Part shown: one piece after another, positions 51,162-59,078 of the stretch | Layout: each line of letters starts with the position of its first letter | How positions within the stretch are numbered: position 1 is the stretch's first letter | DNA from: Planctomycetota bacterium | GTDB lineage: Bacteria; Planctomycetota; Phycisphaerae; Phycisphaerales; UBA1924 | Reading direction: 5' to 3' | DNA length: 64,000 bases | Assembly (NCBI GenBank): GCA_030950285.1 | Contig: JAUZRR010000014.1 | Location: 1 to 64,000 of the forward strand | Translations under genes and position numbers: made by a program | The notes under the pieces: model-generated | Databases searched by the model: none | The model's input: only the letters and a program-made list of their open reading frames with translations | What the model was told of the DNA's origin: nothing

Positions 51162-51839
51162 ATGGATATCCGCATTCTCTCTCTTGGCGCGCTCGCGGAA
51201 CACCCGCTGCGCGATTCTGCCCGCCGTGTTCGCACCGGGCACGCGACCACCACGCTGGTCCGCTCCGGCGACGCAGCCGTCCTCATCGACCCCGGCCTGC
51301 CTCCCGCCGCCGTCGTCGCGCGGCTGGACGAACGTGCCGGGCTCGACCCCTCAGACATCACGCACGTGTTCCTCACCAGCTTCAAGGCCGACACCTGCCG
51401 GGGGATCCGCGCCTTCGACCACGCCGACTGGTACCTCTCGCAGCTCGAACGCGAGGCCGTCGGCGTTCCGCTGGCGCAGCTGCTGCAGAACGCCGATGCG
51501 ACCGACGACGAGACCCGCCAAGAGCTCGAATATCAGGTCTCGCTGCTCCGCGAGTGCAAGCCCGCGCCCGACTCACTCGCCAAGGGCGTCGATCTTTTCC
51601 CGCTCCCCGGGGTCACGCCGGGCATGACCGGGCTGCTCGTCGCCGAGCCCGACCGCACGACCCTGATCTGTGGCGACGCGATCCCCACGCTCGAGCACTA
51701 CGAGCAGGGCAAAGTCCTCAAGACCTCGCACAATCCCGAACACGCGCTCGAGAGCTTTCAGGAAGCCCTTGAGATCGCCGACGTGCTGGTGCTCGGGCGC
51801 GACAACCTCGTGATGAGCCGTGGACGGGGGATGATGTAG
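51162..51839 (+). CDS. Metallo-beta-lactamase-fold protein lacking metal ligands
   Basis: 225 residues with the fold order of MBL proteins: 'ATTTLVRSGDAAVLIDPGLP', 'DITHVFLTSFKADTCRG', 'LFPLPGVTPGMTGLLV', 'TLICGDAIPTLEHYEQG'. The canonical H-x-H-x-D-H is replaced by S-F-K-A-D-T and the later PGHT histidine by Met, while the Gly-Asp of 'CGDA' remains. It is therefore probably not a zinc hydrolase, and may be a binding or regulatory member. A TACCAT box ends 7 nt before the ATG. Confidence 0.82.
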   Translation: MDIRILSLGALAEHPLRDSARRVRTGHATTTLVRSGDAAVLIDPGLPPAAVVARLDERAGLDPSDITHVFLTSFKADTCRGIRAFDHADWYLSQLEREAVGVPLAQLLQNADATDDETRQELEYQVSLLRECKPAPDSLAKGVDLFPLPGVTPGMTGLLVAEPDRTTLICGDAIPTLEHYEQGKVLKTSHNPEHALESFQEALEIADVLVLGRDNLVMSRGRGMM

Positions 51840-51988
51840 AGCACCCCTCGGTCTGAACCGGGGCGCGGGAGGGGGAGCGGGGGCACCTGGAGCACAACGC
51901 GAGCATCAAGGGCGTTCGTGACTTGTGAGATGCGCCTTGGATGCGCACTGCGCGGCTGTGTTGCAGAGCAGGTGCTTGGGGCGTGGGT

Positions 51989-52597
51989 TCAGTGTTTCTT
52001 GAGCATCCCGATGCCGAAGCCGGCGACGGCGCTGCCGCCGGAGGGGATGTAGCCGCGGAGGAAAGCGGTGAGGCTCTGGGTCTGGTTGCCGAGCCATGTG
52101 GTTGAAGTGTTGTAGATGCCTTGCATCGCGTCCCAGTTGACGCTGATGAGCCCGGCCATCTGGAGGCCGATGAGGAGGAGGAAGACGGTGCCGACGACGA
52201 GGAGGACGATCTTGAAGGCGGCGCGGAGGGCGAACGCGACAGCGAAGCCGAGGAAGAAGCCAAAGCCGAGGCGGAAGATGGTGGGGGAGTAGAGCTCGAG
52301 CAGCGATTTGTCGGCGTCGCTTTGTGTGTCATCGAGGGTGGATTGTTCATCATCGCTTTTGCGCGAGGTGGTGTCGTCGGTGAGGGAGTTGGGCGCGAAG
52401 GCCGGGTCGGTTTCGGGGGTTGTGGTGTCGGTGGTGGAGTTTACCGGGGATTCGGGGCGGTCGGGTTTGGTTGTCGCGCCGACGCCCCAGAGCCCTGCGC
52501 CGGAGAGACTGATCGCGGCGGCCAGCGCGAGGGACAGCTTCTGCAACCCCGAGAGGCTCGCAAAGAGGCCTGTTCTGGCGGGCGATTCTTCGGTCAC
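51989..52597 (-). CDS. FUN14-family membrane protein
   Basis: 202 residues from a GTG overlapping the upstream stop (GTGA), with AGGGAG upstream. An N-terminal helix ('LQKLSLALAAAISLSGAGLW') is followed by an acidic Ser/Thr/Asp linker and then FUN14-like helices: 'LGFGFFLGFAVAFALRAAFK', 'IVLLVVGTVFLLLIGLQMAGL' and C-terminal 'GSAVAGFGIGMLKK'. Bacterial FUN14 proteins have no settled role. Third gene after nuoE and a small hydrophilic gene. Confidence 0.75.
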   Translation of the reverse strand: MTEESPARTGLFASLSGLQKLSLALAAAISLSGAGLWGVGATTKPDRPESPVNSTTDTTTPETDPAFAPNSLTDDTTSRKSDDEQSTLDDTQSDADKSLLELYSPTIFRLGFGFFLGFAVAFALRAAFKIVLLVVGTVFLLLIGLQMAGLISVNWDAMQGIYNTSTTWLGNQTQSLTAFLRGYIPSGGSAVAGFGIGMLKKH

Positions 52598-52872
52598 GGG
52601 GCGCGATCTCCCTTGGTCTCTTCGCCCGGAGGATTCTTCGGGTCGACCGTGGGTTGGATCTCGATTTCTTCGACGGTGGTGCGGCGGAGGGTGACCTTGC
52701 GGCCGTCGGGGCCGATCGCTTCGCGTTCTTCGACCTCGCGGCGGACCTCGCGCTTTTCGGTTGCTGCGTTGGTCGTGTCGTCTTTGGCGGGGTTGGCTTT
52801 GACCGCGTGGGTGAGGTGGCCGACGAACTGACCGAGTGAGCGCATGAGCGAGCTTGGCCGTTTGTCTGTCAT
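52594..52872 (-). CDS. Small charged protein between nuoE and FUN14 gene
   Basis: 92 residues, 'MTDKRPSSLMRSLGQFVGHL' then a strongly charged stretch 'EKREVRREVEEREAIGPDGR' and 'KVTLRRTTVEEIEIQ'. No signal or membrane helix. The ATG lies 30 bp after the nuoE stop, and the stop overlaps the FUN14 start, so it belongs to the same transcript. Family not recognised. Confidence 0.7.
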   Translation of the reverse strand: MTDKRPSSLMRSLGQFVGHLTHAVKANPAKDDTTNAATEKREVRREVEEREAIGPDGRKVTLRRTTVEEIEIQPTVDPKNPPGEETKGDRAP

Positions 52873-52902
52873 GGTGAACAATCAGGGGGTGGGAGCTGGA
52901 GG

Positions 52903-53442
52903 TCAGTGTGCGTTGGCGGCTTTGGCTTTGGTGAGAATCTCGGCGACCTGCTCGGGCTTGACATTTTCGTAGAGGTCGTGATCGACGAGCATGACCGGGG
53001 CGGTGCCACAGGACCCGAGGCATTCGAGCTCGATGATGGTGAACTCGTTGTCGTCGGTGGTCTCGCCGACATCGACGCCGAGGTGTTCGCGGACCGCGTC
53101 GGTGAGCTCGGGCTGGCCACAGAACTCGCAGGCGATGGATCGGCAGACGGCGACGACGTGCTTGCCCTTGGGCTTGAGCCAGTACTCTTCGTAGAAGCTG
53201 GCGGTGTCGATGACGTCGGCGGGGGCCATGTCGAGGAGCTTGGCGATCTCGACCATTGCCTGGTGGGGAATCCAGCCGTACTGGTGCTGAACGAGGTGGA
53301 GCGCGGGGAGGAGTGCGCCGGCTTTGCGTTCGTAGCGGGGGAGGTACTTGTCGCGGATCTCGGCGACGAGGGTGTCGTTGAGATAGGGCTCGTCGCGGCG
53401 GTCGATGTTGATGGTGCCGGAGTCTTTGGTGATCCAGGGCAT
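52903..53442 (-). CDS. nuoE: NADH-quinone oxidoreductase subunit E
   Basis: 179 residues. The thioredoxin-like 2Fe-2S domain has C-x4-C in 'AVCRSIACEFCGQ' and C-x3-C in 'LECLGSCGTAPVMLVD'; the N-terminal helical part reads 'ALLPALHLVQHQYGWIP' and 'ADVIDTASFYEEYW'. It holds the off-pathway N1a cluster of complex I. Shine-Dalgarno AAGGACA before the ATG. The cognate nuoF is at 24771-26174 rather than adjacent. Confidence 0.94.
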   Translation of the reverse strand: MPWITKDSGTINIDRRDEPYLNDTLVAEIRDKYLPRYERKAGALLPALHLVQHQYGWIPHQAMVEIAKLLDMAPADVIDTASFYEEYWLKPKGKHVVAVCRSIACEFCGQPELTDAVREHLGVDVGETTDDNEFTIIELECLGSCGTAPVMLVDHDLYENVKPEQVAEILTKAKAANAH

Positions 53443-53485
53443 GTGGGTGTCCTTGCTGCATCTGGCGGCCGCGTGTGGCGGGGCT

Positions 53486-54202
53486 TTAGTCGTCGGGTGC
53501 TGCTGCGACGGCACCGGCCGGGGGGGCTGGGGGTGGCGGGGTGCCGGGAGAGCATCGTAGACCCCGGACGGTGGGATGGGCCTCGAAGACGCCCTCGGCC
53601 GTGGCAAGGGTGCGTTGCACGCTGGAGGTTGATGTTCTGGGGAGTTGGACAAGGCGGGGGTCAGCGACGGGGGGGGGTTCTTCGGTGGTGCCCCAGGTCA
53701 GGCAGGAGACGACTTCGCCCTTTGGGGTGCGGAGGCATACCCAGTCACCGGCGTTGGCGAACCCGACCTGTGAGGAGGTGTTGCCGGCGGTGAAAACCCA
53801 GGCGTTGTTGAACTTGTCGTTGGGCTTTGGGGGCGTGGTTTCGGCGTCGCCGAGGGGGCCGGGGATGGTCTGGTTGAGGCCGTTGAAGACGACGGCGGTT
53901 TCGCCCGGCCCGAGTCGGAAGTTTGGAAAGACAAAGAGGAACTGGCCGGCGTCGGGCTTGTTGCGGTCGGTGATGGTCCAGCCGGAGAGGCGGATGGGCT
54001 TGCTGGTGGGGTTGTGGATCTCGACGAACTCGTCCCCGGTGGGGTGGCGCGAGCCGTCCTGGCTTGCGTCGCCGGCGATGCCCTTGGGCACGGCGTAGAG
54101 GACTTCGGTGATGATGGGGAGGTTGTCTGCTGGCGCGTGTGCTGCGCCCTCGCCGAGCGCGAGGGCAGCCATGCCGATCGAGATGAGAAGTTCGCCCACC
54201 AC
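53486..54202 (-). CDS. Secreted lamin-tail-domain protein
   Basis: 238 residues from a GTG at 54202 that begins a short signal peptide ('LLISIGMAALALGEGAAHA'). The lamin tail domain spans about residues 30-160: 'LPIITEVLYAVPKG', 'DEFVEIHNPTSKPIRLSGW', 'FRLGPGETAVVFNG', 'NTSSQVGFANAGDWVCLRT'. LTD domains in bacterial secreted proteins are thought to mediate surface or nucleic-acid contacts. The C-terminus is Pro/Ala-rich. A TAGACT box (54216 to 54211) lies 8 nt before the start. Confidence 0.78.
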   Translation of the reverse strand: MVGELLISIGMAALALGEGAAHAPADNLPIITEVLYAVPKGIAGDASQDGSRHPTGDEFVEIHNPTSKPIRLSGWTITDRNKPDAGQFLFVFPNFRLGPGETAVVFNGLNQTIPGPLGDAETTPPKPNDKFNNAWVFTAGNTSSQVGFANAGDWVCLRTPKGEVVSCLTWGTTEEPPPVADPRLVQLPRTSTSSVQRTLATAEGVFEAHPTVRGLRCSPGTPPPPAPPAGAVAAAPDD

Positions 54203-54307
54203 AGGGGATGAGTCTACCGGAGTGCCGAGAACCTGCAAGGGAAACCCAGCCGGATCGGGCAAACGCACGATCGGCTTTTGCTAGGCATGGCGAGCGAGAG
54301 AGCCTGT

Positions 54308-54822
54308 CTACGGCGTGTTCCAGCGTCCGGGTTCGTGGCGGCCTGTGCCGGGGCGGTTGGTGAGTTTGTCTCCCATGTCGGCGCGGGCGGCTTCGACGAG
54401 GCGCATGAGTTGTGCGACGACTTGGGGTTTGGTTTCGGCGGGTTGGTTGTTTCGCTGATGTCGGTTTCGAGGTGGTAGAGCTCGAGTGGCCTGTCGATGG
54501 AGTTGTACTTGCCGGGGAGGCCGTGGTTGGTGTTTGGGCCGAGTGCGCCCTGGATGCCGATGCGGTTTGGGTAGCACCCGGTGAGGAGGGCCGCCCGGGA
54601 GGCCGAGCAGACCGGCTGGGCGACGTAGAAGCTGGTGAGTTTGATGCCCTGGCGTGCGAGGGCGTCGAGGTGCGGGGTGTCGTAGCCGTCGGCGTATGCC
54701 ATGACGTCGCCGTAGCCGAGGTCGTCGCAGAAGAGGATGACGATATTTGGGGGGCGTTCCTGCGCGTGGGCGGCAGATGCGCCGGCGAGCAACATGAGAA
54801 CAGCGGCGAGTCTTTGGATCAT
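54308..54822 (-). pseudogene. Sulfatase pseudogene with central deletion and frameshift
   Basis: Starts with a signal peptide and an intact N-terminal sulfatase: 'PPNIVILFCDDLGYGDV' and the formylglycine motif C-S-A-S-R in 'VCSASRAALLTGCYPNRIG'. It then jumps straight to the C-terminal 'RPLELYHLETDIS', about 350 residues too early for the family. The family ending 'PQVVAQLMRLVEAARADMGD' to 'PGTGRHEPGRWNTP' follows only in another frame, stopping at 54308. The metal-binding centre is lost, so activity is not expected. Confidence 0.85.
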
Positions 54823-54860
54823 GCGCGCAGTCTACCGGTTGTCGGGGGTGCCGGGTGGGA

Positions 54861-55430
54861 TCAGACGATCGGCATGCTGAGGATGCAGCTGCGGTAGTTG
54901 GTGTACGGCCACTGCCAGTGCTCGACGAATCGGTAGCCGCGTCTTTGGTAGTAGTTTCGGAGGGCGGTGTCGGGCTCGGCCATGCTGAGGGCGAGTTCGC
55001 GGAATGCCAGCTCGCGGGCGCGGGCTTCGCACCGTTCGAGCAGGGCGTTGCCGATGCCTGCGCCCTGGAGGCCCGGCTCGACCGCGAACATGGCAAAGTG
55101 GGCGACGCCCGGGCGGAGAAAGAACGGCGGGAACGCGACGTGCTCGTGCTCGTTGAAGAGGATGACGCCGACGATGCGTTGGTGGTGTGGGTCGCTTTCG
55201 TCGGGGATGAGGGCGAGGTAACACTCGCTGTTGAGGACGCGGCCGAGGGTTGTTTTGTCGTCCTGGCGTCCGGCGAGGGGTCGGAGGCCCATCGCGTGCT
55301 GGCCGACGTAAGCACGGTGGAGGAGTTCGGTGATCGCGGTGACGGGATCGTCGATCATGTAGCGGCGGACAGTGAGCGCGGGGGCGGTTGTGCCCGGGGG
55401 GGATGCGGGGTGTGCTGCGGGCTCGGGCAT
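54861..55430 (-). CDS. GNAT-family N-acetyltransferase
   Basis: 189 residues from ATG 55430; a longer in-frame start at 55460 would run into the divergent thioesterase start. 'FAMFAVEPGLQGAGIGNALLE' is the acetyl-CoA pyrophosphate-binding R/Q-x-x-G-x-G/A loop, followed by 'ARELAFRELALSMAE' and 'LRNYYQRRGYRFVEHWQW'. It transfers an acetyl group to an unknown amine. A TACACT box lies 8 nt before the start and overlaps the thioesterase -10 box. Confidence 0.87.
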   Translation of the reverse strand: MPEPAAHPASPPGTTAPALTVRRYMIDDPVTAITELLHRAYVGQHAMGLRPLAGRQDDKTTLGRVLNSECYLALIPDESDPHHQRIVGVILFNEHEHVAFPPFFLRPGVAHFAMFAVEPGLQGAGIGNALLERCEARARELAFRELALSMAEPDTALRNYYQRRGYRFVEHWQWPYTNYRSCILSMPIV

Positions 55431-55438
55431 GAGCGGGG

Positions 55439-55448
55439 AGTGTAGGAT
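55439..55448. promoter_or_regulatory. Overlapping divergent -10 boxes
   Basis: Minus TACACT (55444 to 55439) and plus TAGGAT (55443-55448) share two bases, serving the GNAT and thioesterase genes whose starts are only 28 bp apart. Confidence 0.5.
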
Positions 55449-55458
55449 TGTGGTGTCC

Positions 55459-55956
55459 ATGGCAGCACCCGTTCCCCAACCTGTCGGCCGACCCGACCGC
55501 CCGCCCGCGACCGAGGGGGTTCACCGGCTGCGGGTGCGGTATTGCGAGTGCGATCCGATGGGGGTGGTGCATCATGCGGCGTATGTGCCCTGGCTCGAAG
55601 AGGGGCGGACCGAACTTCTCCGCACCAGCGGGGTGTCGTACCGCCAGCTCGAATCGGCGGGGGTGTTTCTTGCGGTGGTGAAGCTCGAGGCGGCGTACAA
55701 GCGGCCGGGGCGGTACGACGACCTGGTCGAGGTGCGGACCCGGGTGGTGGGCGCAACACGGGTCAAGCTCAGGCACGAGTACGAGGTGCGGCTGGTCGAG
55801 CGCGCGGGGGTTTCGGAAGGTGAGATGGTCGGGCTGCAGCGGGCGGGGCTTGATCTGCTGGTGACGGCGTCGACGACGCTGGCGTGTCTGGATGGTGCGG
55901 GGAAGCCGAGCGAGTTGCCGGGGTGGATCGCGGGGGGTGGGGGTGGGGGCGGTTGA
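55459..55956 (+). CDS. YbgC-like hotdog acyl-CoA thioesterase
   Basis: 165 residues. 'VRYCECDPMGVVHHAAYVPW' is the 4HBT/YbgC active-site signature with the catalytic Asp, and 'LEEGRTELLR' follows. 'YDDLVEVRTRVV' and 'LACLDGAGKPSELP' complete the hotdog fold. It hydrolyses an acyl-CoA of unknown chain. ATG 55459 is reported; an in-frame GTG at 55453 lies 4 nt after the -10 box. The C-terminus ends in a poly-Gly run. Confidence 0.88.
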   Translation: MAAPVPQPVGRPDRPPATEGVHRLRVRYCECDPMGVVHHAAYVPWLEEGRTELLRTSGVSYRQLESAGVFLAVVKLEAAYKRPGRYDDLVEVRTRVVGATRVKLRHEYEVRLVERAGVSEGEMVGLQRAGLDLLVTASTTLACLDGAGKPSELPGWIAGGGGGGG

Positions 55957-55971
55957 GTGAGGGCGATCGGG

Positions 55972-55977
55972 TATGCT
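55972..55977 (+). promoter_or_regulatory. -10 box of the TIM-barrel gene
   Basis: TATGCT ends 6 nt before the ATG at 55984. Confidence 0.5.
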
Positions 55978-55983
55978 CCTGGC

Positions 55984-56976
55984 ATGCAACGACGAGACTT
56001 TCTGAAAGTGACGACGGGTTCGGCGGCGGGCCTTGCGTTGGCGGGGTGCAGCACGCCGAATGACGAGCCGCGGGCGGGGGATGGGGGTGGTGTGGATACC
56101 ACGCCGCAGCCGGAGGCCGAGCAGCCGGTCGAGGCGGTCGAGCTGTTGTACACGATCTCGCTGGCGCAGTGGTCGCTGCACCGTGCGCTCAAGGGCGGCG
56201 AGATGGACAACCTGGACTTCCCGCGGGTGGCGCGCGAGCGGTTCGGTATTGACGCGGTGGAGTATGTCAACCAGTTCTTTCTGGACAAGCCTCGGGACAA
56301 GGCGTATCTGGCGGACCTGCGCACGCGGTGCGAGGACCAGGGCGTGGAGAGTCTGCTGATTATGTGCGACGGGTTGGGGGAGCTTGGCAACCCGCACGCG
56401 GGTCGGCGGAACGAGGCGGTGAACAATCACAAGCCTTGGGTGGGTGCGGCGCGGGCGCTTGGGTGCCATTCAATCCGGGTGAACGCGGCGAGCGAGGGGA
56501 CGTTTGCCGAGCAGCAGAAGCTGGCGGCCGACGGGCTGCGGAAGCTGGCCGAGTATGCTGCGGGGGCGGGGCTGAGCGTGATTGTGGAGAACCACGGCGG
56601 GCTGAGCTCGAACGGTGCGTGGTTGGCGGGGGTGATGGAGTTGGCGGATCATCCCGGGCTGGGGACGCTGCCTGACTTTGGGAACTTTTGTTTGGACTGG
56701 TCGCGGCGGGACGAGCCGGATGCGTGGTACGACCGGTATCTGGGGGTGTCGGAGATGATGCCTTACGCCCGGGCGGTGAGTGCGAAGAGTCACGACTTTG
56801 ACGCGGCGGGCAACGAGGTGAATACGGATTTCCGCCGGATGATGCGGATCGTGACCGAGGCTGGGTATCGCGGGCGGATCGGGATTGAGTATGAGGGCAA
56901 GGGGTTGAGCGAGGATGAGGGGATTCTTGCGACCAGGCGGCTGCTCGAGCGGGTGCGGGATGAGCTGAGCGCGTAG
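55984..56976 (+). CDS. Exported sugar isomerase/epimerase-like TIM-barrel protein
   Basis: 330 residues. Twin-arginine signal 'MQRRDFLKVTTG' with a lipobox 'LALAGC' at residue 22, so a Tat-exported lipoprotein. The barrel shows 'AVEYVNQFF', 'GVESLLIMCDGLGELGN', 'GCHSIRVNAASEG', 'LSVIVENHGGLSSN' (metal Glu), 'GTLPDFGNFC', 'VSAKSHDFD' and 'GRIGIEYEGKGL', matching the AP-endonuclease-2/xylose-isomerase-like superfamily with metal ligands intact. Reaction unknown. Such Tat-exported epimerase-like proteins are common in planctomycetes. Confidence 0.87.
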   Translation: MQRRDFLKVTTGSAAGLALAGCSTPNDEPRAGDGGGVDTTPQPEAEQPVEAVELLYTISLAQWSLHRALKGGEMDNLDFPRVARERFGIDAVEYVNQFFLDKPRDKAYLADLRTRCEDQGVESLLIMCDGLGELGNPHAGRRNEAVNNHKPWVGAARALGCHSIRVNAASEGTFAEQQKLAADGLRKLAEYAAGAGLSVIVENHGGLSSNGAWLAGVMELADHPGLGTLPDFGNFCLDWSRRDEPDAWYDRYLGVSEMMPYARAVSAKSHDFDAAGNEVNTDFRRMMRIVTEAGYRGRIGIEYEGKGLSEDEGILATRRLLERVRDELSA

Positions 56977-57033
56977 CTTGCGCGGCGTGCTGTGCGCGGC
57001 TTGCCCGCGGCGTTGGGCGCAGGGGCGGCTTGC

Positions 57034-57039
57034 TACGCT
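57034..57039 (+). promoter_or_regulatory. -10 box of methyltransferase gene
   Basis: TACGCT ends 5 nt before the ATG at 57045. Confidence 0.45.
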
Positions 57040-57044
57040 TCGTC

Positions 57045-57857
57045 ATGGCAGTTTCACGATCGGGTTTGTACGACGACGCGTTGGTGTACGACGTGCTGCA
57101 CGCGCCGGGGACGGCGGGCGAGGTGTCGGGACTCGAAGCGATCGAGAAGCGCTTTGTTGCTGACGCGGTGAGAAAGCGCGGGCGGTGTTGGCTCGAGCCG
57201 GCGTGCGGCACGGGGCGGTACCTGCGCGAGGCGGCGCGGCGGGGGATCGAGACGATCGGGTTTGACCTGCTGCCGAACATGGTCGAGTTTGCCCGCGATC
57301 GTGCGCCGGAGGCGGGGCGGGGTGTGGGGTCGAGCGAGTACTTTGTCGGCGACATGACGGACTTTGCCGATCGGGTCGGCGGTCGGCGGGTGTCGTTTGC
57401 GTTCAACACGATCAACACGATCCGGCACCTTTCGAGCGACGCGGCGGCGCGTGCGCACTTTGGGCAGGTCGCAGAGGTGCTGGCGCCCGGGGGTGTGTAC
57501 GTGGTGGGGTTGAGCCTGAGCGCGTACGGGCGGGAGTCACCCAGCGAGGACGTGTGGTCGGGTCGGCGGGGGTCGCTTGGGGTCAAACAGGTGGTGCAGT
57601 ACCTGCCGCCTCGGACGGATGGCAACCCGAAGTCTCGGAGTGAGCTGGTGGTGAGCCACCTGGTTGTGGAGCGGCCCGGCGGTACCGATCATCGGGACTC
57701 GATGTACAGGCTGCGAACCTACAGCCATGAGGAATGGATCAGGCTTGTCGAGCGTTCAGCTCTACAGCTCGTGGGAGTCGTCGATGAAGATGGTGGGGAT
57801 GTCGTGGCGGGGGATGGTGGATACGTGCTGTTCGTGCTGTGTGCCAAGGGCATTTGA
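57045..57857 (+). CDS. Class I SAM-dependent methyltransferase
   Basis: 270 residues. Motif I 'CWLEPACGTGRYLREAARRG' near residue 48, 'IGFDLLPNMVEFAR' for motif II, 'FVGDMTDFAD', and 'VSFAFNTINTIRHL' and 'EVLAPGGVYVVGLSL' for later motifs. This resembles small-molecule methyltransferases of the UbiE/Methyltransf_25 type; substrate unknown. Followed by an A/T-rich gap with GTGTA-TTTGCG-TACAC (57872-57887). Confidence 0.85.
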   Translation: MAVSRSGLYDDALVYDVLHAPGTAGEVSGLEAIEKRFVADAVRKRGRCWLEPACGTGRYLREAARRGIETIGFDLLPNMVEFARDRAPEAGRGVGSSEYFVGDMTDFADRVGGRRVSFAFNTINTIRHLSSDAAARAHFGQVAEVLAPGGVYVVGLSLSAYGRESPSEDVWSGRRGSLGVKQVVQYLPPRTDGNPKSRSELVVSHLVVERPGGTDHRDSMYRLRTYSHEEWIRLVERSALQLVGVVDEDGGDVVAGDGGYVLFVLCAKGI

Positions 57858-57871
57858 GGCTATAAGATTGG

Positions 57872-57909
57872 GTGTATTTGCGTACACTTTTCAAGAATCG
57901 TTGTATACA
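57872..57909 (+). promoter_or_regulatory. Promoter region of the LuxR-GAF gene
   Basis: Contains the palindrome GTGTA-TTTGCG-TACAC (57872-57887) and -10-like boxes TACACT (57883-57888) and TATACA (57904-57909); the gene start lies 57 nt further on with its own Shine-Dalgarno. Confidence 0.4.
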
Positions 57910-57966
57910 GTGAAACAGGAGGATAGAATACGGATCGGTTGATGGTCTTTCTTAGGGGTGCCTGCG

Positions 57967-58773
57967 ATGAAGCAACAGTTTGAGAAGAAGGCGATAGTTC
58001 AGCCTCGTTCGCGATTCAACCTGACCCAGCGGGAGCTTGAAGTCGTGGGATTGGTGGCCGAGGGGCTGTCGAGCCGGGAGGTTGCCCAACGGCTGTGCCG
58101 GAGCCCTCGGACGGTTGAGAACCACCTTCGCTCGATCTACCAGAAGCTCGGTGTGCGGAACCGGGTTGAGCTTGTGCGGGCGGTTGCCGAGCGGGTCAAG
58201 TCGGGCGAACATGCGGGAGGGCTTTCCGGGGCGGAGCTGGAGATCAAGGGTCGGACGCTCGATCTGATCTCGAAGATCGACTCGCGGATAGCGCGGGTCG
58301 AGCACCGGGACTATTTCTTCGAGCTTGCCAAGTCTCTGACCGAGGTGCTGGATGTTCGTTGGGCCGGGGTGACCGAGCCGAAGCTTCGGGAGGACATGCT
58401 GGACGTCATTTGTGTTGTTGAGCGGGGTGAGATTCGGGACCAGGTGGAGTGTCAGGCGAGTGTTTCGCCGTGCGGCGCGATTCTGCGGGACGAGGAGATC
58501 ATTGTTGCTGACCACGTGACCGACCTGTTTCCGGACTGGGAGCTCGGTCGCGAGCTTGGTGCTCGTGGGTATATGGGTGTGCTTCTTGTGAACCATGTTG
58601 GGGATGCGATCGGGACGCTGTGGATCATGCACGACGAAGCGATCGAGGACATTGCGGACTACGTGATGATTCTCCGGTTGTTTGGCCGCCGGACCAGCGC
58701 CGAGCTGGCATTGGCGCAGCTGTTGGACAGTGTTGGAGATGAGGCGTCGGGTCCGACTGCAGCGGCGGAGTAG
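57967..58773 (+). CDS. LuxR-type HTH regulator with C-terminal GAF-like domain
   Basis: 268 residues. The HTH is N-terminal (about 17-75): 'LTQRELEVVGLVAEGLSSRE', 'VAQRLCRSPRTVENHLRSIY', 'QKLGVRNRVELVR'. A linker helix leads to a GAF-like sensor domain (about 100-250) with 'PCGAILRDEEIIVADHVTDL' and 'GYMGVLLVNHVGDAIGTLWI'. Most LuxR-GAF proteins have the HTH at the C-terminus, so the order here is reversed. Cys residues in the GAF ('VECQASVSPCG') could sense redox or metals; speculative. Confidence 0.83.
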   Translation: MKQQFEKKAIVQPRSRFNLTQRELEVVGLVAEGLSSREVAQRLCRSPRTVENHLRSIYQKLGVRNRVELVRAVAERVKSGEHAGGLSGAELEIKGRTLDLISKIDSRIARVEHRDYFFELAKSLTEVLDVRWAGVTEPKLREDMLDVICVVERGEIRDQVECQASVSPCGAILRDEEIIVADHVTDLFPDWELGRELGARGYMGVLLVNHVGDAIGTLWIMHDEAIEDIADYVMILRLFGRRTSAELALAQLLDSVGDEASGPTAAAE

Positions 58774-59078
58774 GCGGGTTGGCTGGGGCTCGGGGTGGGG
58801 GCGAGAACGCTCGGGGGTGGCTCCTTGCTGGGGCTTCGGGTTCGGGTGGGGGCTCTTTTGGTGGCGGTTTGTCCGGATAACCTTTCGGCATTTTTTGCGT
58901 GTTTCTGGCCTCTCCGGCGGTGTCGGGAGAGATTGTTGCGTCGTGGGGCGATCGGTCTTTGCTCTGCTGGCGTAGAACCATCGCGTTGCCTTGGACGGTT
59001 GGGTCTGCTTGGCCCGATGGAACGGTGAGAGTCATCGTGCGACTGGTCTGTAGATCGGTTGTGGATGTGGAGGCGAGT
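58774..59078. other. Leader region of glmS
   Basis: 305 bp without a gene. No match to the glmS ribozyme core could be seen. A strong SD (GGAGG) lies 9 nt before the glmS ATG. Confidence 0.4.

Noticed and set aside
58774-59078. glmS ribozyme in the glmS leader
   Set aside because: No recognisable ribozyme core; that element is mainly known from Firmicutes.
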